Source: Sagittula sp048553715
Lineage (GTDB): Bacteria; Pseudomonadota; Alphaproteobacteria; Rhodobacterales; Rhodobacteraceae
DNA: 64,000 nucleotides
NCBI RefSeq assembly: GCF_048553715.1
Contig: NZ_JBLZNC010000005.1
Span: forward strand, 243,206 to 307,205
Reading direction: 5' to 3'
Of this stretch, positions 26,167 through 34,447 are shown piece by piece. The translations under genes and the position numbers were made by a program. The number at the start of each line of letters is the position of its first letter. Position 1 is the stretch's first letter. The notes beneath the pieces were generated by a model that searched no databases, had not been told where the DNA came from, and saw nothing but the letters and a program-made list of their open reading frames with translations.

Positions 26167-27377
26167 GAGAAGGTCTTTCGCGGGTCGAATGCGTCGCGGA
26201 CGCCTTCGAAGATAAACACCAGAAGCGACAGCATGACTGCGAAGACGAAGAACGCAGTGAATGCCAGCCACGGCGCCTGCAGGTTCTGTTTCGCCTGCAA
26301 GGTCAGCTCACCCAGCGAGGGGGCCGAGGACGGCAGGCCGAAGCCCAGAAAATCCAGCCCAGCCAGCGTCGAAATGGTGCCGGTCACGATGAACGGCAAA
26401 AAGGTCAGCGTGGCCACCATGGCGTTGGGCAGCATGTGACGGAACATGATCGTTCGGTTCGACACGCCCAAGGCCTTCGCCGCGCGGACGTATTCCAGAT
26501 TGCGGGCGCGCAGGAACTCCGCACGCACCACGCCCACCAGGGATGTCCAACTGAACAGAACGGTCAGGATCAACAATAACGAGAAACTGCGCCCGAAAAT
26601 CGCGAACATGATGATGATCACGTACAACGAAGGGATCGCGCCCCAGATTTCGATCACCCGTTGAAAGATCAGGTCGAGCCAGCCGCCGAAATAGCCCTGC
26701 ACCGCACCGGCGACCACGCCGATGATCGAGGCAAAGAACGTCACCACCAAGGTGAAGACGATGGACAGGCGGAAACCGTAGATGATCCGCGCCAGCACGT
26801 CGCGTTTGGTGTCATCGGTGCCCAGCAGGTTGTCACCGCGGATGTCGGCGGGCAGCAGGCCGAATTGGCGTTCGCCCGCGTCGTTTTCGTAGAACCCGAT
26901 GACATTCGGGGGCAAGGGGGCCGCGCCCATGCGGTCCACCGGCGTGTCAAAGCTGTAGCGGATCAGTGGCCAGACCAGACGCCCTTCGACAAAGCCTTCT
27001 TCGTCGAATGTCCCTGCGTCGATCTGGTCGATGATGCCCTCGGGATCGTCAAAGCAGCTTTCCAACCCGCCCGACCGGATCAGGCAGGCGACTTCGGGCG
27101 CGCGGTAATCGGCCTCTGTTCGGAAATCACCGCCAAAGGCCGTTTCCGGATAGAAGTTGAACACCGGCACAAAGCGTTCCCCGCGATAGGTCACAAGGAT
27201 CGGTTTGTCGTTGGCAAGAAATTCGGCCACCAAAGACAGGCCAAAGACGATCAGGAAAATCCACAGCGACCAAAAGGCGCGGCGGTTCTTGGTAAAGTTG
27301 GTCCAGCGGCGTTTGTTCAGCGGGGACAGGGTGAACAGGCCGCGCTTGTCCTCGGGGATCTGGGTGATGTCGGTCAT
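26163..27377 (-). CDS. yejE: Oligopeptide ABC transporter permease YejE
   Basis: The 404-residue permease has an N-terminal membrane helix (about 35-55) and then an approximately 130-residue periplasmic insert, characteristic of YejE. The OppC-type core follows, with five or six helices and the ATPase-coupling loop FLRARNLEYVRAAKALGVSNRTIMFRHMLPNA. It pairs with YejB in the inner membrane. It begins four bases after the yejB stop and overlaps yejF. Confidence 0.95.
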   Translation of the reverse strand: MTDITQIPEDKRGLFTLSPLNKRRWTNFTKNRRAFWSLWIFLIVFGLSLVAEFLANDKPILVTYRGERFVPVFNFYPETAFGGDFRTEADYRAPEVACLIRSGGLESCFDDPEGIIDQIDAGTFDEEGFVEGRLVWPLIRYSFDTPVDRMGAAPLPPNVIGFYENDAGERQFGLLPADIRGDNLLGTDDTKRDVLARIIYGFRLSIVFTLVVTFFASIIGVVAGAVQGYFGGWLDLIFQRVIEIWGAIPSLYVIIIMFAIFGRSFSLLLILTVLFSWTSLVGVVRAEFLRARNLEYVRAAKALGVSNRTIMFRHMLPNAMVATLTFLPFIVTGTISTLAGLDFLGFGLPSSAPSLGELTLQAKQNLQAPWLAFTAFFVFAVMLSLLVFIFEGVRDAFDPRKTFS

Positions 27378-27380
27378 CTC

Positions 27381-28466
27381 TCAGCCCTCGCGCTTTTCAA
27401 AGTCGATGCGCGGATCGACAAAGACATACATGAGATCGGACAGGATCGCGACGGCCATCCCGATCAACGACGACAGAAACAGCGTCCCGAAGATCACCGG
27501 ATAGTCGCGCTGCACCGCAGCCTCGAACCCCAGCCGACCAAGACCATCGAGGCTGAAGATCGTTTCAATGATGATCGAGCCGCCAAAGAATACGCCGATG
27601 AAGACGCCCGGCAAACCCGCGATCACGATCAGCATCGCGTTGCGGAACACATGTCCGTACAAAACGCGGCTTTCCGACAGCCCTTTGGCGCGAGCGGTCA
27701 TCACATACTGCTTCTTGATCTCGTCGAGAAAGCTGTTTTTCGTCAGCAAGGTCAGCGTGGCAAATGCGGAAATGGTCGAGGCCGCGACCGGCAGCGCGAT
27801 GTGCCAGAAATAATCCGCGATCTTGCCCAGCAGACTGAGGTTTTCCCAGTTGTCCGATGTCAGCCCCCGCAGCGGGAAAATTTGCCAGTAGCTGCCACCG
27901 GCGAACAACACCAGCAACAGAATCGCAAACAAGAAGGCGGGGATGGCATAGGCCACGATGATGATGGCCGATGTCCATGTGTCAAAGCTTGACCCGTCCT
28001 TGACCGCCTTGCGGATGCCCAAGGGGATGGAGACGATATAGGCAATCAGTGTGGACCACAGGCCCAGTGTGATCGACACCGGCATCTTTTCTAGCACCAG
28101 ATCAATAACGGATATGGACCGGAAATAGCTTTCGCCAAAATCCAGCCGCACGTAGTTCCACATCATTGTCAGGAACCGTTCCAGCGGCGGCTTGTCGAAG
28201 CCGAATTCGCGTTCCAGCTCCTCGATGAATTCCTTGGGCAGGCCACGCGCGCCGACATAGTCGCTGTCAGAGCCAAAGGTCTCTTCTCCGACGTCATTGC
28301 CCCCGCCGGTAAAGCCTGCGGTGACATCGCCTTGTCCCTGCATTTGAGCCAGAACCTGTTCCACAGGCCCACCGGGGACAAATTGCACCAGAACGAAGTT
28401 GAAGATCATGATCCCGAGCAGCGTCGGGATGATGAGCAGAAAGCGGCGTAGGATATAGGCGGCCAT
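27381..28466 (-). CDS. yejB: Oligopeptide ABC transporter permease YejB
   Basis: The 361-residue OppB-type permease has the expected N-terminal helix MAAYILRRFLLIIPTLLGIMIFNF. A periplasmic segment containing FGFDKPPLERFLTMMWNYVRLDFGESYF follows. The coupling loop MTARAKGLSESRVLYGHVFRNAMLIV occurs near residue 250. It forms the membrane channel with YejE. The ATG at 28466 is 52 bp after the yejA stop. Confidence 0.95.
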   Translation of the reverse strand: MAAYILRRFLLIIPTLLGIMIFNFVLVQFVPGGPVEQVLAQMQGQGDVTAGFTGGGNDVGEETFGSDSDYVGARGLPKEFIEELEREFGFDKPPLERFLTMMWNYVRLDFGESYFRSISVIDLVLEKMPVSITLGLWSTLIAYIVSIPLGIRKAVKDGSSFDTWTSAIIIVAYAIPAFLFAILLLVLFAGGSYWQIFPLRGLTSDNWENLSLLGKIADYFWHIALPVAASTISAFATLTLLTKNSFLDEIKKQYVMTARAKGLSESRVLYGHVFRNAMLIVIAGLPGVFIGVFFGGSIIIETIFSLDGLGRLGFEAAVQRDYPVIFGTLFLSSLIGMAVAILSDLMYVFVDPRIDFEKREG

Positions 28467-28518
28467 ATCGTGTCAGTTCACCTGATTCTTGTGGGGGCAG
28501 AGGGACGCGCGGCGGCGG

Positions 28519-30444
28519 TCATTTCAGAACGCCACGGTCCTTCAGCGCCTTGTGCTTGTCTTCGTTCATCCACCAGAAGTCCAGCACCCCCAGCGCGTAG
28601 GGCGGCAAATCGGCGGGATGTTCAAACATATCGTATTGCGCGGTCCAGTATTCCGCGACAAAGCCCTCTGGCACCTGAATGCGTTCCCAACGCAGGGCGC
28701 GGTCCAGTGCGGTCAGGGCTATGATCTCGTCCTCGCGGGTGGTGGTGGCCAGCGCTGCCTCGATGATGGCATCGACCATCGGGCTTTGCAGGGCAGAGGG
28801 GTTGTAGGACGACACCACGGCCGTCTCGGACCCGAACAGCTGCTGCAATCCCGTGCCCGCCGAAGCGAAGGTCAGGATGCGCGTGTGGATCACGTCGTAG
28901 TCCTTGTCGAGGAACCGCTGCTGCCCTTGCGCGCTGTCAACAGTGGCCGCATCCACCGCGATGCCCCAATCCTGCAGCGTGCGCACATAGGTCTCGATCG
29001 AGGCCTTGCGCACGTCGTCCCATGTGGAGATCACGAGGAAGTTCAGCGACATCTGTTCGCCATCCGCGTTGACCAGCTTGCCAGACGCGTCGAGCGTCCA
29101 GCCTTCTGCCTCCAGCAGGGCAAGGCCTGCGCGTTTGTTGCGGCGGTCGATGGGATTGCGCGGGTTCGAGGTATGCGGCAGCACCGCCTCTTCGGTCAGC
29201 ATCTCCGGCGGGACGACGTCGCCCAGCGATTGCAGGAATTCAAGCTCCGCGCCTTCGGGGATGCCCTTGGCCTCCCAATCCTGTCCTTCGACATAGGATT
29301 TGCGCTGCGTGGTCAGGCTGAACTGCAGCGATTCCCGAACCCATTCAAAGTTGAAGGCAAGGCTTAGCGCATGTCGGATATTGCGGTTGTCCAGCGGCGC
29401 GCGCGTGGTGTTGAAAATGATGCCGGAGTTGTTCGGCGCCGTTTCATCCGGGATCGTTTCGCGGACCACATCGCCACGTTCGACCGCGGGGAAATCATAT
29501 CCCGTCGCCCAGCGTTTGGTTGACCCTTCGGTGCGGAAGTTGGTCACGCCTGCCTTGAACGCCTCGAATTCGGCGGTGTCATCGGCGAAATATTCAAACC
29601 GGACACGGTCAAAATTGAAACGCCCCTTGTTGGCGGGATGGTCCCAGCCCCAGTAGTTCGGGTTGCGTTCGTAGACGACGTAGCGGTTAAATTCGTAGTC
29701 AGCCACCTGATAGGGGCCGGAGGCCATGGGCGAGAGCACCGACGGCTCGTCCAGCCGTTCGCCGGTTTCCTTGTACCAATCTTCCGAGAAAATCGGCGAG
29801 CCGCCCACCTGCGAGATCAGCGACCGGCGCGAAATCCCCTCGGCAAAGGTGAATTTGCAGGTCAGCTCGTCAATGACCTCTGCCCCGATGACACGTTCGC
29901 CAACGCTGCGGGCGTAGGACCGGATGCCCTGTTCAAGAAACAGGTTATGGGTAAAGACCACGTCTTTTGCCGTGACCTGTGCGCCGTTTCGGAATGTCAC
30001 ATCGTCGCGCAGGTGGAACGTGACCCATGACTGGTCTTCGGGGTATTCGACCTCGCGCGCGACAAGGCAGTAGCTGTCGGTGATGCTGTCGGCGGGCAGG
30101 CCACCGCCCCACGGCATCTCGCCAAACAGCGATTCCGCCACCACGCCCGAATTCGTTTCAGGGTTGCCGCGCCATGCCCAGCGGTTGAACCCGTCAAACG
30201 TGCCACGCGCGCCGATAACGATTTCGCCACCGCGCGGGGCGTCGGGATTGACGTAGCCCCAATGCGCATAGTCTGCCGGATATTGAAGGTCGCCGTAGAA
30301 GGAATATCCGTGCGCGCGCACCATTTCGGTGGCGTCGTGGGAGGCGCCCCAGCCGGTGCGGGGCAGAACGCTGGAGGCGGCACTGGCCCCGATCAGGCCA
30401 AGCGCCTGTCTGCGATCAATACGGAACGGCGTGGACTTGGTCAT
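28519..30444 (-). CDS. yejA: Periplasmic peptide-binding protein YejA (SBP family 5)
   Basis: The 641-residue solute-binding protein (SBP_bac_5 type) delivers peptides to YejBEF. The N-terminus has a twin-arginine-like signal (DRRQALGLIGASAASSVLP) ending near residue 33. Family features include RGGEIVIGARGTFDGFNRW, VTFHLRDDVTFRNGAQVTAKDVVFTHNLF and APNNSGIIFNTTRAPLDNRNIRHALSLAFN. The ATG at 30444 has ggga upstream and starts directly at the signal peptide, which decides against 30534. It is first in yejABEF. E. coli YejABEF imports microcin C and short peptides; nutritional peptide uptake is the likely role here. Confidence 0.93.
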   Translation of the reverse strand: MTKSTPFRIDRRQALGLIGASAASSVLPRTGWGASHDATEMVRAHGYSFYGDLQYPADYAHWGYVNPDAPRGGEIVIGARGTFDGFNRWAWRGNPETNSGVVAESLFGEMPWGGGLPADSITDSYCLVAREVEYPEDQSWVTFHLRDDVTFRNGAQVTAKDVVFTHNLFLEQGIRSYARSVGERVIGAEVIDELTCKFTFAEGISRRSLISQVGGSPIFSEDWYKETGERLDEPSVLSPMASGPYQVADYEFNRYVVYERNPNYWGWDHPANKGRFNFDRVRFEYFADDTAEFEAFKAGVTNFRTEGSTKRWATGYDFPAVERGDVVRETIPDETAPNNSGIIFNTTRAPLDNRNIRHALSLAFNFEWVRESLQFSLTTQRKSYVEGQDWEAKGIPEGAELEFLQSLGDVVPPEMLTEEAVLPHTSNPRNPIDRRNKRAGLALLEAEGWTLDASGKLVNADGEQMSLNFLVISTWDDVRKASIETYVRTLQDWGIAVDAATVDSAQGQQRFLDKDYDVIHTRILTFASAGTGLQQLFGSETAVVSSYNPSALQSPMVDAIIEAALATTTREDEIIALTALDRALRWERIQVPEGFVAEYWTAQYDMFEHPADLPPYALGVLDFWWMNEDKHKALKDRGVLK

Positions 30445-30593
30445 CTGTGCTCTCCCTGAACGGGGGGCTGTGCGCCCTCTCCATGTCTCGGCAATTTTGG
30501 TTAAAAATAAGCTAAGTGTTCTGCGGGACCACATTCAAGGTAAGATTGTTGCCCCTCACGCAGGCGTTGACAGGAACGTGAGGCATTTTACGC

Positions 30594-30617
30594 AAAAGGC
30601 CGCCCATTGGGCGGCCT
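30594..30617 (-). terminator. Rho-independent terminator after the cytochrome c gene
   Basis: A perfect stem aggccgcc / ggcggcct with loop cattg is preceded on the plus strand by aaaa, which gives a U-run on the minus strand. It ends the cytochrome c transcript and insulates it from yejA. Confidence 0.75.
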
Positions 30618-30653
30618 CGTGTTCGTCGGATCGTTCGCAGAGAACCGGACCGA

Positions 30654-31163
30654 TCAGCTTTCAGATTCGATGTAGGCGATCACGTTTGCGCGGTCCTCAG
30701 CCTTGGGCAGGCCGTTGAACCCCATGGAGGTGCCGGGTGCGGCGCCTTTGGGGTTTGCAAGGAAGGCGTTGAGGTTGTCGTAGCTCCAGACGTCACCAAC
30801 CTGGTTCAGAGCGCCGGAGTAGGCGAAGCCGGCAACAGAGCCGATCTCACGCTCCACCACACCGTTCAGGTGCGGGCCAACGCCGTCGGCACCGTTCAGC
30901 TGGTGGCAGGCCTTACACTTGTTGAACACGCGTGCGCCGGCACCGGCGTCCGCATCTGCCATCAGCGTGGCAAAATCGATTTCGGGCTCTGCCTCGGCGG
31001 GCTCGCTGCTTGTCTCGATGACATAGGCTGCGGCGTGTTCCTCGCCGTGGGAGTCCGCGCCGGTGTGGTACAGAACTTCGGCACCCCATTTGCTCAGCAA
31101 ATAGATCAGCAAGGAGCCGCAGACGCCGCCCACAACCTTCGTCATTGTCATCGTGTCAAACAT
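30654..31163 (-). CDS. Membrane-anchored cytochrome c (CycM/c552-type)
   Basis: The 169-residue protein has an uncleaved N-terminal anchor (about 8-27), an acidic spacer (about 48-62) and a class I cytochrome c domain. That domain has CKACH at 83-87 and methionine ligand segment GTSMGFNGL near the C-terminus. This is the architecture of membrane c552 (CycM), which shuttles electrons between the bc1 complex and terminal oxidases. The ATG at 31163 is preceded by a gggag-type site in reverse complement. It is divergent from pheA. Confidence 0.9.
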   Translation of the reverse strand: MFDTMTMTKVVGGVCGSLLIYLLSKWGAEVLYHTGADSHGEEHAAAYVIETSSEPAEAEPEIDFATLMADADAGAGARVFNKCKACHQLNGADGVGPHLNGVVEREIGSVAGFAYSGALNQVGDVWSYDNLNAFLANPKGAAPGTSMGFNGLPKAEDRANVIAYIESES

Positions 31164-31297
31164 AGGGAGCCCTGTTCGTCTTGGATATCCGTCGGGCGCG
31201 TAACTACGCCTTCCAATTGCGCGTGGCAAGCGGTAGAAGCCGCGACCAATCGCCCATTTTGTGCGAGTGTGTCACGAATTGACCGGAGACGACCCCC

Positions 31298-32131
31298 ATG
31301 ACCCAGCGAATTGCCTTTCAGGGGGCGCTTGGCGCTTACTCGCACGAGGCCTGTGTCGACGCCCGCCCGGACGCCGAGGTTTTGCCCTGTCAGACCTTTG
31401 AGGACGTGATTGCCGCCGTGCGCGAAGGGCGTGCAGACTTGGCCATGCTGCCAGTGGAAAACACCACCTACGGTCGCGTGGCAGACATCCATCGCCTGTT
31501 GCCGGATTCCGGTCTGCGCATCGTGGACGAGGCTTTTGTCCGAGTTCATATCTCGCTCATGGCACAGCCCGGCGTGGCGATTGAAGAACTGGAAACCGTG
31601 CGGGCCCACCCGGTTCTACTGCCCCAAGCGGCCAGTTTCCTGCGCCAATACGGCATTCGCGGCGAATCATGGGCCGACAGCGCGGGTGCTGCGGCAGAGC
31701 TGGCGCAGACGGGATCGCGGACCCTTGGGGTTTTGGCGTCGGATCTGGCGGCAGAGATCAACGGGCTGCATGTGCTTGCCCGCCATCTGGAAGATCACGC
31801 CCATAACACAACACGGTTCCTGCTGATGTCGCCTGAGCCGGACAATTCGCGTCGTGGCAGCCATGGCATGATGACCACATTTGTCTTTCAGGTGCGCAAC
31901 ATCCCCGCCGCGCTGTACAAGGCGATGGGCGGTTTTGCGACCAATGGCGTCAACATGACCAAGCTTGAAAGCTATATGGTTGGCGGATCGTTCACCGCGA
32001 CGCAATTCTACGCCGATATCGAGGGCCACCCCGAGGATCCGGCCGTGGCCCGCGCGCTGGAGGAATTGGGCTACTTCACCAATACGCTTGATATTCTTGG
32101 CGTGTATCCTCGCGACCCCGGCCGCGATTGA
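31298..32131 (+). CDS. pheA: Prephenate dehydratase
   Basis: This enzyme converts prephenate to phenylpyruvate in phenylalanine synthesis. The 277 residues hold a PDT domain (about 1-180; IAFQGALGAYSHEAC, LPVENTTYGRV, HNTTRFLLM). A C-terminal ACT domain follows (about 195-270; TTFVFQVRNIPAALYKAMGGF). The ACT motif that reads ESRP in the E. coli enzyme is ESYM here, so feedback by phenylalanine may differ. There is no chorismate mutase domain. A gacc-flanked purine site precedes the ATG at 31298. It is convergent with ogt, stops two bases apart. Confidence 0.94.
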   Translation: MTQRIAFQGALGAYSHEACVDARPDAEVLPCQTFEDVIAAVREGRADLAMLPVENTTYGRVADIHRLLPDSGLRIVDEAFVRVHISLMAQPGVAIEELETVRAHPVLLPQAASFLRQYGIRGESWADSAGAAAELAQTGSRTLGVLASDLAAEINGLHVLARHLEDHAHNTTRFLLMSPEPDNSRRGSHGMMTTFVFQVRNIPAALYKAMGGFATNGVNMTKLESYMVGGSFTATQFYADIEGHPEDPAVARALEELGYFTNTLDILGVYPRDPGRD

Positions 32132-32133
32132 CA

Positions 32134-32601
32134 TCAGATCAGCAAGCTGGCCGCGCCTTCGTGCCGCAAAAGCTGGACCTTCGTCTCGACACCACCCGCT
32201 CCGGAAAACCCGCCCAGGCCCTGCCGCCCCAAGACACGGTGACAGGGGATGAGCAGGGGGATCGGGTTCCCGCCGCAACCCCGTCCCACGGCCTGAGCCG
32301 AGGCCCCGAGATCCCGCGCAAGCGCACCGTATTCGCGGGTCTCTCCGAAAGGGATCGCAGCGATGGCGTCACAGACCGCTATCTGGAACGCGCTTCCTTG
32401 CGGCGCGAGTGGCAGATCAAACGACCGGCGTTGGCCTGAGAAATATTCGCCAATCTGCGTCTCGGCCTGTTGCAGCAGCGGGCAGGGCGGATCCGTGTCG
32501 GGGGTGGGTGCACGCCAATGCAGCCCGGTGATCGCCCCATTGCGAGCGGTTACAGAAATCGGTCCCAAAGGGCTGTCAAAGCAATGGAGCGTGTCGGTCA
32601 T
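32134..32601 (-). CDS. ogt: Methylated-DNA-protein-cysteine S-methyltransferase (Ogt/Ada C-terminal type)
   Basis: The 155-residue protein transfers methyl groups from O6-methylguanine or O4-methylthymine to its own cysteine. The acceptor motif IPCHRVLG lies near residue 118. It is followed by GFSGAGGVETKVQLLRHEGA, and the helix-turn-helix region SAQAVGRGCGGNP precedes it. The N-terminal ribonuclease-like domain is shorter than in some homologues but intact. It diverges from the small membrane protein gene at 32698. Confidence 0.92.
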   Translation of the reverse strand: MTDTLHCFDSPLGPISVTARNGAITGLHWRAPTPDTDPPCPLLQQAETQIGEYFSGQRRSFDLPLAPQGSAFQIAVCDAIAAIPFGETREYGALARDLGASAQAVGRGCGGNPIPLLIPCHRVLGRQGLGGFSGAGGVETKVQLLRHEGAASLLI

Positions 32602-32697
32602 GCCTTAGCGTGGCGGGTTTGCGGGTTGCAGGCAACAGGCTTTCCTGCGGGGGGCGAAGTCGCTAGACATGCGCGACCAACAAGACAAGAGGGCGGT

Positions 32698-33168
32698 ATG
32701 GCACAGGAATTGGCACGGATCGAAACATCGATGGGGCGGCGCGTGATCGGCGCGGGGGCCATGCTGCTGTTGGGTGCTTTGTTGCTGTACATCGCATTTG
32801 CCGAACCGCCGCAGAACCGGTTGTGGCAGGTGTTTCTGCTGGCTGTCGGGGGGCTGTCACTGTGGTTTTCCAGCCGTATGTGGGAAGCCACCTCGCACGC
32901 GCTGATCCTGACAGAGACCGAACTGACGGACACGGACGGCACTGTTCTGGCGCGGTTGGACGAGATCGAAAAAGTCGACCGCTCCGTCTTTGCAATGAAG
33001 CCGTCGAACGGGTTTTTGTTGATCCTGAAGTCGCCGCAGACGCGTGCGTGGCGTCCGGGCCTGTGGTGGCGCATGGGGCGGCGCATCGCGATTGGTGGCG
33101 TCACGGCGGGTTCGGCAACGAAACCCGTGGCTGACATTATCGCGGTCAAGATCGCTGCGCCCGAATAA
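32698..33168 (+). CDS. Hypothetical protein with two membrane helices
   Basis: I do not recognise a family with confidence. The 156-residue protein has two hydrophobic helices (about 17-35 and 43-59). A soluble C-terminal part follows, containing ALILTETELTDTDGTVLARLDEIEKVDRS and a W/R-rich stretch. The pattern of two helices then a beta-rich tail resembles small PH-like (bPH-type) membrane proteins, which is only a suggestion. The ATG at 32698 follows gaggg. A terminator separates it from the convergent pseudopilin gene. Confidence 0.7.
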   Translation: MAQELARIETSMGRRVIGAGAMLLLGALLLYIAFAEPPQNRLWQVFLLAVGGLSLWFSSRMWEATSHALILTETELTDTDGTVLARLDEIEKVDRSVFAMKPSNGFLLILKSPQTRAWRPGLWWRMGRRIAIGGVTAGSATKPVADIIAVKIAAPE

Positions 33169-33171
33169 GGG

Positions 33172-33197
33172 AAAAGGGCAGCCGGTCTGGCTGCCCT
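33172..33197. terminator. Terminator between the membrane protein gene and the minus-strand pilin-like set
   Basis: The stem gggcagcc / ggctgccc with a five-base loop lies between convergent genes. The aaaa on its left gives a U-run for minus-strand transcripts. It most likely ends the minus-strand triplet. Confidence 0.7.
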
Positions 33198-33202
33198 GAT
33201 AT

Positions 33203-33775
33203 TCACGAGTTCGAGAAGGGGATCTGCGGTGCGTAGCGCGGGCTGGTAAAGCTGTAGGTCCGGATCTCGAAATCCCCGATGCCGACGTTGAAGGTCGGGG
33301 CCCAGTCCTCCCACGTTTCGACGATGACCAGCTGTTGGTTGTCCATCGCGGGCGGCAGACGATCCGCATAATCGGCCAGATCGGCGTCGGTCAGACGGTT
33401 TTCGCGACCAGACATGGTGCCACCACGCTGACGCGACCAGACAACGGACCAAGTATCGCTGTCTTCGTCGTATTGTACGACAGCTACTCGCAGATCTGTG
33501 TAATCTCCCGACGACTTGGTCAGCATTGTCAGAAGATTGTACGTGTTCGAGATATATTGACCGCTGACCCCGTCGGTCTCGCGCGAGATCATGTCACCGA
33601 TCACATAATTGGCTTTCTGGTTCACGCTTTGCTGGCGGAAGGCATCGAAGTAGACCCAGCCCACGCCGAACAGCCAAAGCATGACGGGCAGGACGATCAC
33701 CGCCTCGACCGAGATATACCCCTCTTCCGCAGAGGAGAAACGGCGCAGACGTTTTTGTATAAATGCAGGCAGCAT
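33203..33775 (-). CDS. TadE/TadF-like pseudopilin protein (third gene of minus-strand triplet)
   Basis: The 190-residue protein has a basic N-terminus, then EEGYISVEAVIVLPVMLWLF, a single hydrophobic helix with the glutamate typical of TadE/TadF minor pilins (about 19-40). A C-terminal extracytoplasmic part follows, with SRETDGVSGQYISNTYNLL and EDWAPTFNVGIGDFEIRTYSFTSPRYAP. It aligns along its whole length with the protein at 39350-39946. A strong ribosome site (cagga) precedes the ATG at 33775. Tad minor pilins form or prime Flp-type pili; that role is inferred here because no tad assembly gene is close. Confidence 0.82.
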   Translation of the reverse strand: MLPAFIQKRLRRFSSAEEGYISVEAVIVLPVMLWLFGVGWVYFDAFRQQSVNQKANYVIGDMISRETDGVSGQYISNTYNLLTMLTKSSGDYTDLRVAVVQYDEDSDTWSVVWSRQRGGTMSGRENRLTDADLADYADRLPPAMDNQQLVIVETWEDWAPTFNVGIGDFEIRTYSFTSPRYAPQIPFSNS

Positions 33776-33797
33776 ATTCTGTCTCCTGAGCAGAAGC

Positions 33798-34334
33798 TTA
33801 ACCGGGTTCGTTCACAAAGGCCGAGGACGAGACAAGCGCGGTATAGCCGTTGTCATCCTTTGCAAGGCTGGCGTTCAACGAACCGATGGGGGTGACCGGG
33901 CGGAATTTGTAGCAGGCGCGCAGGAACATGATCTGCCCGCCGCCGCCGTTCTGGAACTGCCGCTGGGGGTTGATCGCCTCGGATACGTCCACACAATCTG
34001 CGGATGCCGGTGGGTTGGACCATTCCGACATGTCGAGCGGCAGCATTTCCAGATGCAGGGTCTCTTCGCAGCCGGGTAGGACGCGGGCAGCATCGCAAAT
34101 GGCGGTTTTCATGCCAGCGTGAGTTGTTGGCCCGGTTCCCAGTTTGACGTCGCGGACCGTTTGATCCAACGCCCGTTCCAATACGGTATGACGGATGGTG
34201 ATCGTCCCCAGCTCGATCGCAGACACGATCAGCAAAAGAAACAGCGGCATCCAAAGCGCCACTTCCGGCGCGACAGTGCCATCGTCACGAGCCGCAAACC
34301 GGCGCAGCAGGGGCTTAACAGTACGGGTCATCAT
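33798..34334 (-). CDS. TadE-like pseudopilin protein (second gene of minus-strand triplet)
   Basis: The protein has about 178 residues, starting at either of two adjacent ATGs (34334 or 34331, both served by gagg). The N-terminus ARDDGTVAPEVALWMPLFLLL is a TadE-like helix with a glutamate at its start. It is followed by IRHTVLERALDQTVRDVKLGTG and a cysteine-containing extracytoplasmic domain ending FVNEPG. It is a clear paralogue of 38808-39344, which has LRHSMLERSVDLVVRDIRLSTG at the same place. It lies 22 bp before the third gene of the set. Confidence 0.82.
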   Translation of the reverse strand: MMTRTVKPLLRRFAARDDGTVAPEVALWMPLFLLLIVSAIELGTITIRHTVLERALDQTVRDVKLGTGPTTHAGMKTAICDAARVLPGCEETLHLEMLPLDMSEWSNPPASADCVDVSEAINPQRQFQNGGGGQIMFLRACYKFRPVTPIGSLNASLAKDDNGYTALVSSSAFVNEPG

Positions 34335-34447
34335 ATCGGCCTCGATCATGAGGAAGTGGGTTGCAGTGGCCCAGCGTGGTGGCCGCATAGGCCCCACATG
34401 GGAGAGGTTTGGTTTTCGGGACACGCCGTTCTGGCGTGGTCGTCAGG

